A DNA stretch of 16,405 nucleotides from JAEXNA01 sp050486105 (lineage in GTDB: Bacteria > Vulcanimicrobiota > Xenobia > Xenobiales > JADMJV01). Below are positions 1 through 7,145 of this stretch, piece after piece. The DNA lies in assembly GCA_050486105.1 (NCBI GenBank), contig JBJHCR010000121.1:1-16405 (forward strand), written 5' to 3'. A program made the position numbers and the translations under genes. How positions within the stretch are numbered: position 1 is the first letter of the stretch; every line of letters starts with the position of its first letter. Below the pieces are notes generated by a model. It was given only the letters and a program-made list of their open reading frames with translations, was not told where the DNA came from and did no database searches.

Positions 1-207
1 GTCTCGGAGAACGTGTTGTGGGGCTCCAAATCGTGCTAGAGCCCGATAAACCTTTTTCAGATTGCCAGGCCGGTTGTCTATCCACAGATCGAGGTCCTTG
101 GTATAACGGGGTCGGTCGTAATAACTGACCGCGTATCCCTCGATCAAGAGATAGCTAACCTTCTCGCTTGCGAATACCGACAGAAGATCCTTGAAGTCTT
201 GGTGCAG
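1..207 (-). CDS. Nucleotidyltransferase of DUF6036/AbiEii-like type, N-terminal part, runs off the left edge
   Basis: This is the first 69 codons of a gene that continues beyond base 1. The visible protein begins HQDFKDLLSVF, contains YLLIEGYAVSYY and then TKDLDLWID, and continues LKKVYRALARFGAP. This matches the usual opening of small bacterial nucleotidyltransferases, in which a G-G/S motif is followed about 13 residues later by D-x-D. Here the first glycine of the G-G pair is glutamate (E-G-Y), which is unusual for an active enzyme. The frame has no ATG, GTG or TTG between its upstream stop (TAG at about 240) and this homology. The best start is a CTG at 207, preceded by AGAGGAG six bases away. 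CTG as start is an inference; a decayed start is the alternative. Such proteins are often found in toxin-antitoxin-like or defence pairs with a small partner, here the overlapping upstream ORF. Confidence 0.7.
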   Translation of the reverse strand, partial: MHQDFKDLLSVFASEKVSYLLIEGYAVSYYDRPRYTKDLDLWIDNRPGNLKKVYRALARFGAPQHVLRD

Positions 208-391
208 GTTCGGCTCCTCTCTTGAGTCGCCAGGCCTCTAGGGCCATTTCCCAGGTTGCGTCGAGTCGCTCTGAGGCAGAGGCCTGCCACCAGAAACTCC
301 GATCTTGCTCGGCCATGTCGCCATGAGAGGCCACAGACGCCCCCTGCCAGGTTTCCCTGCGCTTATTTGCTCGCTCTTCAAAGCTTGACAC
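155..391 (-). CDS. Small hypothetical protein, probable partner of the nucleotidyltransferase
   Basis: A 78-residue, charged, soluble protein with a GTG start at 391 (frame MSSFEERANKRR) and no clear ribosome-binding site. The middle, FWWQASASERLDATWEMALEAW, reads like the 'x-FW-x-x-x-S/P-x-ERL-x-x-x-WEM' stretch that I associate with small proteins encoded just upstream of DUF6036-type nucleotidyltransferases. The C-terminus is basic (RLQGSSVGIRKREG). It precedes the nucleotidyltransferase on the same strand and overlaps it by about 53 bases if the CTG start at 207 is right. Function unknown. The family resemblance is from memory, so a spurious ORF cannot be excluded. Confidence 0.5.
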   Translation of the reverse strand: MSSFEERANKRRETWQGASVASHGDMAEQDRSFWWQASASERLDATWEMALEAWRLKRGAEPAPRLQGSSVGIRKREG

Positions 392-559
392 ATAGACTCG
401 GTTCGACGGTAGCCAAAGGGAAACCTATTTTCACTGGATTGTTGGGGCTTCCAGACTCCTAAATCGAACCACCTAGTCGTTCGGCTTCTTCAAGACCGAG
501 GAATGACCACCGACCGCCCCGGTGAGTGGTGGGTTAGGCCAAGAGCCTTCTCACCTATC

Positions 560-1063
560 TCAACTGGACTTCCCACAAAGATTGCAGCCGTTGGGGAAGC
601 CCGAGCCACTGCAGAGGTAGCAGGTTCCACTGCCTTTGCAAAAAGAGCACAGACCGGTGGCGTTGCACGAATAGCACGGGTGGCCGGCGTAGTTTTCCTT
701 GGTGCCGGAGCACCCGTAACACTTCCTTGAACCATTGCATTTGGTGCAAGCCCCCGGGGAGCGGGTGGAGCGCTCTTTCTTGACCGTGGTCACCTTGACT
801 TGCATGCCGATAGGGTCGGTCTCAAGGAGAATGCCGTAGCTTTGCTTCTTCCCTTCTTCGGGGACGGGAAGATACACCGGAACCACCGGACCCGTGGGAG
901 TCTCGAGAACCACTAATCGGCTGGGCTCACCATTGACCAAGATCTTCCAAGCAGCCTCGGCCCGAGCCCTCATGTCGGGACGGCCCAACGCCAAGCTCAG
1001 AAAACTGAGCACCAACAGCAGAAAAGTGAAGCCCAATCTCTTCCTTGGGGTCGCGGTTGTCAT
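560..1063 (-). CDS. Secreted or membrane-anchored protein with six CxxC pairs (DnaJ zinc-finger-like)
   Basis: A 167-residue protein. I place the start at the ATG at 1063, because AGAGGA lies seven bases upstream and the N-terminus is then a proper signal or anchor (MTTATPRKRLGF followed by the hydrophobic run FLLLVLSFLSLALG); a longer reading to 1099 lacks this. Residues 36-100 look like a small beta-rich domain. Residues 106-163 hold twelve cysteines as six CxxC pairs beginning at 106, 115, 130, 139, 148 and 160, several followed by G-x-G (CxxCxGxG-like). This is the pattern of the DnaJ cysteine-rich domain, which binds two zinc ions through four pairs, but no J domain is present and two extra pairs are. 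A metal-binding or redox module outside the cytoplasm is an inference. It is the last gene of the operon starting at 2363, 68 bases after its neighbour. Confidence 0.75.
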   Translation of the reverse strand: MTTATPRKRLGFTFLLLVLSFLSLALGRPDMRARAEAAWKILVNGEPSRLVVLETPTGPVVPVYLPVPEEGKKQSYGILLETDPIGMQVKVTTVKKERSTRSPGACTKCNGSRKCYGCSGTKENYAGHPCYSCNATGLCSFCKGSGTCYLCSGSGFPNGCNLCGKSS

Positions 1064-1131
1064 GGTCTTTCCTCTCTCCAGACAAACTCGGGCGCCCAAG
1101 CAAGAGCCGGCTTAAGCACCCGAGGTTCTCC

Positions 1132-1734
1132 CTATTTGACCGTCAAGGCAAACAAAACCAGGTCGCTGTCCTTGAACTCTCCGTCTCCCAAAAACAGGGA
1201 GAGAAATCTTGAGGTGATCACCCCTTGAGTGGATGCCAGAATCGCTGTCTGACCACGACGCATGTGGACCACCGTCTCGACCAGATAGACATTTCGACAA
1301 TCAGCGCTGATTTCATCGGGAGCCAAGCCCGAGGTTTCAATACGGGTGTTCACTCTCAGGTTCCCTCCTGAGAGTTCCTTCACCAAGCAGTCCATCTTGG
1401 AACCAACATCGGTGTACTGCACTTGATGTCCACTGGATCGAGGGTCTCTATAGGTGATCGGATGTTTGGTTCCCAAGAACACCAGAATGTCTCGGTCGAG
1501 CTTGGTAGGCACGAAACCCTCTTCCAGAATCTGAAAGCCTCTTTGTTGGAGGGCTTGTTGCCAGTGTTCCGAGGAAAGTATTCTCTGAGCGGGCGCCTTC
1601 TCGGCTTTCACCACTTGAAAGAGAAGCTCAAGATCTGGGGACTTGGAGGAGCTTTGGGCAAAAACCGGAGCCATCGACCAGACGAAGAGACCGATCAGGG
1701 TTAGGATAAAGCCTTGGGCTTGTCTCGCATTCAT
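1132..1734 (-). CDS. Exported secretin-core-like protein, paralogue of its upstream neighbour
   Basis: A 200-residue protein. The ATG at 1734 has GAGAGGA seven bases upstream and is preferred over a TTG at 1740. Residues 1-27 form a Sec signal peptide with a likely cleavage after VFA. The mature part carries FLGTKHPITYRDPRSSG (87-103) and QVQYTDVGSKMD (105-116), then a beta-rich region ending ETVVHMRRGQTAILAS (153-168). This order (short 'G-x-x-x-P' strand, 'V-x-Y-x-DVG-x-K-x-D', then 'ET-x-V-x-x-x-x-GQT') resembles the conserved C-terminal core of secretins. There are no N0/N1 domains, so it is not a full type II/III secretin. It is clearly related to the next gene upstream, and its start overlaps or abuts that gene's stop. 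Function is unknown; an outer-membrane or periplasmic role is inferred. Confidence 0.75.
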   Translation of the reverse strand: MNARQAQGFILTLIGLFVWSMAPVFAQSSSKSPDLELLFQVVKAEKAPAQRILSSEHWQQALQQRGFQILEEGFVPTKLDRDILVFLGTKHPITYRDPRSSGHQVQYTDVGSKMDCLVKELSGGNLRVNTRIETSGLAPDEISADCRNVYLVETVVHMRRGQTAILASTQGVITSRFLSLFLGDGEFKDSDLVLFALTVK

Positions 1735-1736
1735 GT

Positions 1737-2363
1737 TCAAATCCTCTCCAGGGTGAAGGTGGCGATCAGGTGTTTGGCAGCAGGCTGCCGCCCGATGACT
1801 CTGAGTAATTCCTCGGCTTGGGCCCCACCGAGCCTCCCCAAAAGGAGAGTTTCACCGGGAATGACGTGGTCGAGTACCGTTTCGGAAATAAAGACCCGGG
1901 TTGTGGGATAGGTTCCGTGGAGTTCGTCGGGATCCCCGGTTCGAGACCCGATAACAATTCCGAGTTCGGGACGGGTGTCGATAGAGAAACTCTGCCCGTC
2001 GGTGGTTCGGCATCTCACATCAAGCTTTAAGCCGGTGTCGACATACTGCACTTGGAACTGACTTGCCCGGGGATCGTAATAGACTATGGGATGCTTCTTG
2101 CCGAGATGCACCAGAGTGTCCTGACCCGACACGGAGAGATTGTCGACGGCCTGCAGCAGTCGCCCGGGGACCGGACCTTGAATCCTCCCACCTTGAGATT
2201 TCAGGGTTGCCAGTTCAGCATCGCTCACTTCTCGAATCTCTAGACGAACCAGCAAGGGCACTTCTAGGCCGGCGGCCGGAGGGGTATCGGTTCCCTCGGA
2301 GAGCGCTGGACCACTACAGGCCACCAAAGCCCCCAGCAGCAACGCGGTGAAAAATCGCAACAT
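1737..2363 (-). CDS. Secretin-core-like lipoprotein, first gene of a three-gene minus-strand operon
   Basis: A 208-residue protein with an ATG at 2363 behind a very strong GAGGAGGAGG ribosome-binding site. The N-terminus MLRFFTALLLGALVAC is a lipoprotein signal with lipobox L-V-A-C, so Cys16 should be lipidated. Residues 36-48 (VPLLVRLEIREVS) resemble the first strand of the secretin core ('V-x-I-x-EVS'). They are followed by LVHLGKKHPIVYYDPRASQ (84-102), QVQYVDTGLKLDV (104-116) and ISETVLDHVIPGETLLLGRL (159-178), which track the secretin signature in order. It shares the segments HP-I-x-Y-x-DPR-x-S and QVQY-x-D-x-G with the downstream paralogue. No periplasmic secretin N-domains are present. 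It may be a stand-alone outer-membrane beta protein or a scaffold; this is inference. The 2364-2480 intergenic region separates it from the divergent kinase gene. Confidence 0.75.
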   Translation of the reverse strand: MLRFFTALLLGALVACSGPALSEGTDTPPAAGLEVPLLVRLEIREVSDAELATLKSQGGRIQGPVPGRLLQAVDNLSVSGQDTLVHLGKKHPIVYYDPRASQFQVQYVDTGLKLDVRCRTTDGQSFSIDTRPELGIVIGSRTGDPDELHGTYPTTRVFISETVLDHVIPGETLLLGRLGGAQAEELLRVIGRQPAAKHLIATFTLERI

Positions 2364-2480
2364 GTCTTCCTCCTCCTCAATCTCGCCAACCGGTCTGAAC
2401 TCTAACCTTCTGGCGTGACCATCAGCCTACCCCAGATGAGCATCGAACTCTAGGCGCTCTTTATCATAATCTTGAAACAG

Positions 2481-4154
2481 ATGCATCACAGCTTATCCCA
2501 ATCCTTCCCAGGGACGGGCGGGGAAGCACCAGAACCACTTTGGGTGGACAACTCCGAGCGATGGTTGAAAGCTCTTTGGATCGGATGGTCGATCTGCTGC
2601 CTAGCCATTTTGGGCTTTTGGTGGTCAGCCCTCTCGGCAAGCTTGGACTCCCAGCTCAATCAGAAGAGACTGGCCCTACAAAGCATCAGCGAAGAACTCA
2701 GTCAAGATTTCTTGGCCCTTGAACAACTTCCTCAGGTCTTGCTCTCGGAGCTTAGGCAAGCGACACTCAGCGATTCTCTTAGCCTTGCGCAACTTAGGGT
2801 GTGGCAAGAGCAAGGGTCCCCCTTTTGCCAACTGTATTGGGTGGACCGCCAAGGTCGACCAGTCCACTCTCCAGAGTTGTTTGCCCCAGCCCCGACTTGG
2901 CTGCTGACCCTGGCCAACTCACGAGTTCCCCGAGATTTCCAAGACATGCGCGTACTCCGACCTTTGCCCCCGGGCACCGAAGCGGGCCGCTTGAGTCCAG
3001 AGCAACTTGTCGAAGAACCCGGCACTCCTGAGGAATTTCTGGTGTTCGCAGTGGTGGACCCCGAGAACAATCTGCTCTTAGCCGAAATGAACCTAGAGGA
3101 GATCTTTGGGTCCTGGCTCCACCGGCGCTTAGAGCGGGTTGCCCCCGATTTTGCCTTAACGACCTTCCACCCCGCCACAGACCTAGACGGGGGAAAGCTC
3201 TCAAATCAATCCTTACCCGCCCTCTCTGACCAGCCCCTTACGGCCGGCACCTGGACTTGGACCTGTCCAACCTTTCTGACCCAAGATCGCTTTCCGTTTC
3301 CTCCGGTGGTCCTGACCACCAACAACAAACCTGTGATGCGGCAAACCCAAAACACCTACGGAACGGCTCTAGGCATTGTTGTGGTGCTGATGGGCGGGCT
3401 CGGGCTTTGTTTGCTACTCGGTGCTCGAGCCTGGCGCCGAGAGAAAGAATTGGCCATGGCTCGCACTCGGTTCACCGACATGGTCAGCCACGAGCTTCGA
3501 ACCCCCATCTCGGCCATCACCATGTACGCCGAGATTCTCCGAACCGGGCTGTTCGATAAGGCTGAGCAGGCCGAACGTTACTATGACATCATAGAGCGAG
3601 AAAGCAAACGGTTGGGACGCATGGTGGAAGATATTCTGGCCTTCGGGCAACTCGAGCGCCGGCAACGAACGCTGACCCCGACCCCTATCGACCTCGAGGA
3701 GTTCCTCACCCAACTCCAACAGCGCCTGGGACCTTCAGGAGCTCGCCTTCAGGTCAAAAAAGACCCCAATCTGAAATCCCTGGTCTGCGATCCCGAGGCT
3801 CTAACTCAGATTCTGACCAATCTCGTGGACAATGCTTGTAAGTTCTCGGAAGAGCATCTGGCGGTTGAACTTGTTCTGTCCGAAACCCAAGGTAGAGTTT
3901 CGATCGGTGTCTTGGATCGAGGACCGGGAATACCCGAGCCCTGGAGAAAGAGAGTCTTTGAGCCATATGGGAAAGGCCCGTCCCAGCAGCACGGAAAACG
4001 TCCAGGCATAGGACTCGGGCTAGCCGTGGTCCAAGAATTAGTGAAAGCCCTGGGTGGGGAGATTTCCTGTCGAGATCGACAGGGTGGAGGTACGGAGTTT
4101 GCCTTGCACCTACCCAAAAAAGGAAGTCATGATGGCCAAGATTCTGCTGATTGA
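2481..4154 (+). CDS. Membrane sensor histidine kinase
   Basis: A 557-residue protein from the ATG at 2481; an in-frame TTG at 2472 would add three residues, and neither has a convincing ribosome-binding site. From the ATG: transmembrane segment at about 32-52, a sensor region of about 240 residues outside the membrane (53-294), a second transmembrane segment at about 295-315, then the cytoplasmic kinase. The HisKA helix reads FTDMVSHELRTPISAI with the phospho-accepting His337. The ATP-binding domain has an N box with Asn447 and Asn451 (TNLVDNACKFS), a G1 box DRGPGIP (479-485), an F box (RVFEPYG) and a G2 box GIGLGLAVV (509-517). No HAMP domain is evident. The gene overlaps the response regulator start by about 23 bases, so the two should act as a pair. 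The sensor domain is not recognised and its ligand is unknown. Confidence 0.93.
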   Translation: MHHSLSQSFPGTGGEAPEPLWVDNSERWLKALWIGWSICCLAILGFWWSALSASLDSQLNQKRLALQSISEELSQDFLALEQLPQVLLSELRQATLSDSLSLAQLRVWQEQGSPFCQLYWVDRQGRPVHSPELFAPAPTWLLTLANSRVPRDFQDMRVLRPLPPGTEAGRLSPEQLVEEPGTPEEFLVFAVVDPENNLLLAEMNLEEIFGSWLHRRLERVAPDFALTTFHPATDLDGGKLSNQSLPALSDQPLTAGTWTWTCPTFLTQDRFPFPPVVLTTNNKPVMRQTQNTYGTALGIVVVLMGGLGLCLLLGARAWRREKELAMARTRFTDMVSHELRTPISAITMYAEILRTGLFDKAEQAERYYDIIERESKRLGRMVEDILAFGQLERRQRTLTPTPIDLEEFLTQLQQRLGPSGARLQVKKDPNLKSLVCDPEALTQILTNLVDNACKFSEEHLAVELVLSETQGRVSIGVLDRGPGIPEPWRKRVFEPYGKGPSQQHGKRPGIGLGLAVVQELVKALGGEISCRDRQGGGTEFALHLPKKGSHDGQDSAD

Positions 4155-4833
4155 AGATGAAGATTCCCTGGCTGTGGGCCTGGTGGATGTTCTTCGCCTT
4201 AAGGGCTATTCGGTGGAACGAGAAAGTGAGGGCGATTTGGCCTTGAAGCGAGCGTTGCAGGAATCCTTTGACCTCATTGTCTTAGACGCCGAACTTCCCG
4301 CACTCAACGGCTTTGAAATCCTCAAGGAGTTGCGTGGACGGGGCTCGGAAGTACGAGTCTTGATGCTCACCGCCCGAACGGAAGAAACCGACCGGGTCCT
4401 GGGGTTTGAGCTCGGGGTAGACGACTACGTCACTAAGCCGTTTTCCCTACTGGAACTCTTAGGTCGTATTAAGGCAATTCTTAGGCGTACAGCCAACGCC
4501 CTCCAAAACGAGAGCCCTCAAAGCCTTCGCCTACACCAAACCATCGTGGACTTCGAGCGCTTTCGGGTGGAGGTGGCGGGGCGAGAAGTTCCCCTTCCGG
4601 CTAAGGGTTTTGAAATTTTGAGGATCCTCTGGCAAAAGCGCGGCCGAGCCGTTTCCCGGGATGAATTGATGGATGCCGCCTGGGGAGTAGACGACGCCGT
4701 GACTCCCAGGACCCTGAACAACCTCATTGTCAAACTCCGACAGACCATTGAGCCCAACCCCGAAGATCCTCAGTTCTTGAAGACCGTGCATGGAGTGGGA
4801 TACCGGCTTGAACTCGATGAGACAAAGGCGTGA
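4132..4833 (+). CDS. OmpR/PhoB-family response regulator
   Basis: A 233-residue DNA-binding response regulator starting MAKILLIEDED. The ATG at 4132 is seven bases after AGGA; an adjacent ATG at 4129 is the alternative. The receiver domain (1-119) has the acidic pair Glu8-Asp9, the phospho-acceptor Asp52 in VLDAELP, Thr80 and Lys102 (VTKPFS). The C-terminal winged helix (about 135-230) has the family features GFEILRILW, RDELMDAAWG, the recognition helix RTLNNLIVKLRQ and the wing TVHGVGYRL. It is translated from within the end of the kinase gene, which indicates coupled expression. The two downstream genes follow on the same strand, and their products are plausible members of the same regulon. 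No target sites were identified. Confidence 0.95.
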   Translation: MAKILLIEDEDSLAVGLVDVLRLKGYSVERESEGDLALKRALQESFDLIVLDAELPALNGFEILKELRGRGSEVRVLMLTARTEETDRVLGFELGVDDYVTKPFSLLELLGRIKAILRRTANALQNESPQSLRLHQTIVDFERFRVEVAGREVPLPAKGFEILRILWQKRGRAVSRDELMDAAWGVDDAVTPRTLNNLIVKLRQTIEPNPEDPQFLKTVHGVGYRLELDETKA

Positions 4834-4900
4834 TGGATTTGTGTTGAAATTAGGACGACTCTTGGTAAGGAATTGGGTTAGCTTAGAACCAGGTTCCTCG

Positions 4901-5518
4901 ATGAAAAGACGTTTAGAAAATCAGTTACGATTTGGGTTTCCCTGGGGATTCCTCCTGGTGATGTTGACTTTAGGGCTTCCTGGAAACGCTGACACCGACA
5001 TGCCCACGGGCTGGGAATTCTACAGCACCACTCCCGAACTCTACCAAGCCGGAAGAGCGACCAGCGAGAGCTTTAAGGGGCAAGCCAGTGCCCACCTTCG
5101 TTCGGTAGCTCCTGTAAGGGGGAGAGCGCACGCTTTGCTGCTGCAGAAAATCGATGCTCGTAACTATCGAGGACAGCGCCTAAGGATGAGTGGCTATGTC
5201 AAGGCCGTGGAAGTCAAAGGGTGGGCGGGCCTGTGGATGAGGGCCGATTCCCGAACCGGAGAGATCTTGGCCTTCGACAATATGATGGACCGGCCGATCA
5301 CCGGTTCTACGAACCAATGGCAGGCCTACAGCATAGAGATCGACATCCCCGACAAGGCGACGGAAATCCACTTTGGGGGGCTCCTTTACGGAGCGGGAGA
5401 AATCTACTTGGATCAGTTCGAGTTCCAGGTCGCAGGCAAGAGTCAAGGCGCTTCAGAAGTCCTAAAGCGCCTTCGCTCCCTACCCGAAGAGCCGCAGAAT
5501 CTGGATTTTGAAGGGTGA
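4901..5518 (+). CDS. Exported beta-sandwich (galactose-binding-like) protein
   Basis: A 205-residue protein. The ATG at 4901 is preceded by CCAGG seven bases away, and the protein then begins with a Sec signal (hydrophobic 13-28, probable cleavage after GNA at 30). The mature part has the pattern GWEFYSTTPELYQAG, then GQRLRMSGYVKAVEVKGWAG (91-110), LWMRAD, LAFDNMMDRPITGST (123-137), and an IEIDIP...IHFGGLLYGAGEIYLDQFEFQV strand set, ending NLDFEG. I recognise this arrangement from a widespread family of exported proteins and from domains attached to regulators and peptidases, usually interpreted as a carbohydrate- or ligand-binding jelly roll. The exact function is unknown. It lies between the response regulator (68 bases upstream) and the caspase-like gene (9 bases downstream), so it belongs to the same transcription unit. 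Confidence 0.75.
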   Translation: MKRRLENQLRFGFPWGFLLVMLTLGLPGNADTDMPTGWEFYSTTPELYQAGRATSESFKGQASAHLRSVAPVRGRAHALLLQKIDARNYRGQRLRMSGYVKAVEVKGWAGLWMRADSRTGEILAFDNMMDRPITGSTNQWQAYSIEIDIPDKATEIHFGGLLYGAGEIYLDQFEFQVAGKSQGASEVLKRLRSLPEEPQNLDFEG

Positions 5519-5527
5519 GCACTCGCC

Positions 5528-6742
5528 TTGCCTAGCCGCGGCCTCTGCCTCTTGCTCGTGCTGCTCTGCTGTTCTGGGCTGTTGGGAGCCCAGGGTGAGC
5601 CCGAGCCTCCGGGATTCCACAGCGGGTCTCGGCTGCGCTTTGTTAACCCGGAGAAACGCTGGGCAGTCGTGGTTGGAATTTCCAACTATGAGTACCTTCC
5701 CAGAAGCGCCTGGCTCTTGAGTGGAGACAAAGATGCCGCTGCTTTTGCCGAGTTCTTGCGCAGTCCCAGGGGGGGCGCCATCCCGGTCAGCCAACTCAAA
5801 CTGCTCCTCAACGAAGAGGCCACCACCAAGAACGTTCGACTGGCCCTGGATCACCTGATCACCAACGTCAGACCAGGCGATGTGGCCACCATTTTCTTTG
5901 CCGGTCACGGTCAGATCAGGAGGCTCGGGACGGGAGAAGCAGGCTACCTCCTAACCTACGACAGCGAACCGGAACATCTCAGCGCCACTGCCCTGCCCAT
6001 GGACGAGCTGAAGCGATATGTGGACTTTCACTTGGGGCAAGCCAGCCAGGTAGTGGTGATCACCGATGCCTGCCATGCCGGAGCCCTACTCTCTGAGGAT
6101 CCTCCGAGACCAGGGCAGAGCCGAAGCATCAATGAACACCTCCAAGCCCTAGGCCAGCGAGAGGGTGTTCTCAACATCATGGCCTGTCGGCGAGACCAGG
6201 TGGCCATCGAAGATCCCCGCCTCGGGGGGCACGGTGTTCTCACCTACGCCCTGCTCAGGGCCCTCAATGGCGACGGAACCGCCACCGCGGACGGCATTGT
6301 CCGCACTCACGAACTCCTGCAGTACATCTCCCGGCAGATCCCCCGCCTCACCGACCAGGAACAGCACCCCCGCTATGGTCCCAATTTTACCGATGAATTT
6401 CCCTTAGCCAACCTCAACCTGGAAGGCCCCAAGACCAGTTTGCCCCCATCCCCACTCGACGTCCTCCAGGCTCAGCCCTCGGGCTCCTCGACCACCCGAA
6501 GGTCCCAGGCCACGTTGCGAGTCCTGGGGGCCAGAGCCGACAGCGAACTCTATTTGATCAAGAATTCAGAGCAGCGCAGCGTAGGGCGCCCGCTCACCGA
6601 CGGCAATGTACTGGTGGTGGACGCCCTCCCCTATGGAACCTACCAATTGGTGATGAAACGGAGCGGAGAACAGCTCACCTGGGAGCTGACCGTGGATTCG
6701 CGCAGCCATGTTTTCGATCTGCGGAGCGGAGAGCTTCGATAG
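5528..6742 (+). CDS. Exported caspase-like (peptidase C14) protein with C-terminal PEGA-like domain
   Basis: A 404-residue protein starting at TTG 5528, nine bases after the preceding stop. No ATG fits, and the following residues form a signal peptide (CLLLVLLCCSGLLGAQG). The peptidase C14 caspase fold covers about 44-290: the first strand WAVVVGISNYEYLP, the catalytic His127 in IFFAGHGQ, and the catalytic Cys182 in VVVITDACHAGAL, both dyad residues being present. RPGDVATIFF and the GHGVLTYALLRAL helix are also typical. Residues 326-404 (TLRVLGARADSELYL to the end) look like a PEGA-type beta domain with the 'LPYGTYQLV' turn. Bacterial orthocaspases usually cleave after basic residues; substrate and role here are unknown. 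Its position after a two-component system suggests signal-induced production in the cell envelope. Confidence 0.88.
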   Translation: MPSRGLCLLLVLLCCSGLLGAQGEPEPPGFHSGSRLRFVNPEKRWAVVVGISNYEYLPRSAWLLSGDKDAAAFAEFLRSPRGGAIPVSQLKLLLNEEATTKNVRLALDHLITNVRPGDVATIFFAGHGQIRRLGTGEAGYLLTYDSEPEHLSATALPMDELKRYVDFHLGQASQVVVITDACHAGALLSEDPPRPGQSRSINEHLQALGQREGVLNIMACRRDQVAIEDPRLGGHGVLTYALLRALNGDGTATADGIVRTHELLQYISRQIPRLTDQEQHPRYGPNFTDEFPLANLNLEGPKTSLPPSPLDVLQAQPSGSSTTRRSQATLRVLGARADSELYLIKNSEQRSVGRPLTDGNVLVVDALPYGTYQLVMKRSGEQLTWELTVDSRSHVFDLRSGELR

Positions 6743-7144
6743 GGATCACCTCGTGCAGATGGAAGGTAAGAATATGCCCGGCGCAGCCTGCTACGAGCGA
6801 AGAGAGGGCGAGATTTTTCGAACCAACTCAGCCTTTTTCGGACCCGGTGATATCTACTGCCCCATGTGGAGCCTGTTGGCGCTGGCCGGCTTGGACGAGC
6901 AGAGCTGGACTCCCCAGTTCTCGTACTGGAGTCGACCGGTCAAGCTCGACGACGGCGGTGCCGACGTGCGATGAACGATCAACTCCTGGGCGGAAACGAA
7001 ATGCCCCACCTTTGCCAGACTTGTTGCGTGCCTCGTAGAAGCCCTTGAGTTTCCCGTTCTCCCACAGATGATCGACGACCTCGGACAAGAACCGAGCAGA
7101 GCTGTCTTCCGAGACCCAGTCGTCGAGAGACTCCGGCAGCAGGT
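6743..7144. other. 402-base stretch between convergent operons
   Basis: This interval separates the plus-strand caspase-like gene from the convergent minus-strand sulfate operon. It contains the doubtful 66-codon ORF (6774-6974) and the transposase remnant (7005-7145). I see no strong hairpin followed by a T-run on either strand, so neither operon has an obvious intrinsic terminator here. Confidence 0.6.
6774..6974 (+). CDS. Doubtful small ORF downstream of the caspase-like gene
   Basis: A 66-residue reading frame with an ATG at 6774 and GGAAGG eight bases upstream, 31 bases after the caspase-like gene and on the same strand. The protein contains FFGPGDIYCPMWSLLALAGL and then TPQFSYWSRPVKLDD, with a protein-like composition. 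I do not recognise a family. It ends just before the transposase remnant on the other strand, so it could be a short real gene, the truncated front of a longer gene broken by the insertion, or chance. Confidence is low. Confidence 0.3.
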   Translation: MPGAACYERREGEIFRTNSAFFGPGDIYCPMWSLLALAGLDEQSWTPQFSYWSRPVKLDDGGADVR

Positions 7145-7145
7145 T
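7005..7145 (-). pseudogene. N-terminal remnant of an IS1182-type transposase
   Basis: The minus strand reads NLLPESLDDWVSEDS, ARFLSEVVDHLWENG and FYEARNKSGKGG. This is the characteristic opening of IS1182-family transposases ('LLPPSLDDWVPEDHLARFISDVVDHLDLSAFY'), although no start codon or first few residues are present: the frame is preceded directly by the cysNC stop codon, with which it overlaps by one base. After about 47 residues the similarity ends and the frame continues without recognisable sequence to 6828. No DDE domain or terminal repeats are visible. It is a decayed fragment with no function expected. Confidence 0.6.

Noticed and set aside
500..535. Terminator after the CxxC protein gene (ACCAC/GTGGT hairpin)
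   Set aside because: The stem is short and interrupted, and no T-run follows on the minus strand.
2442..2470. Promoter for the kinase gene using CATAAT (2465-2470) close to the start codon
   Set aside because: The -10 is fair, but no -35 resembling TTGACA exists at 16-18 bases; not strong enough to annotate.
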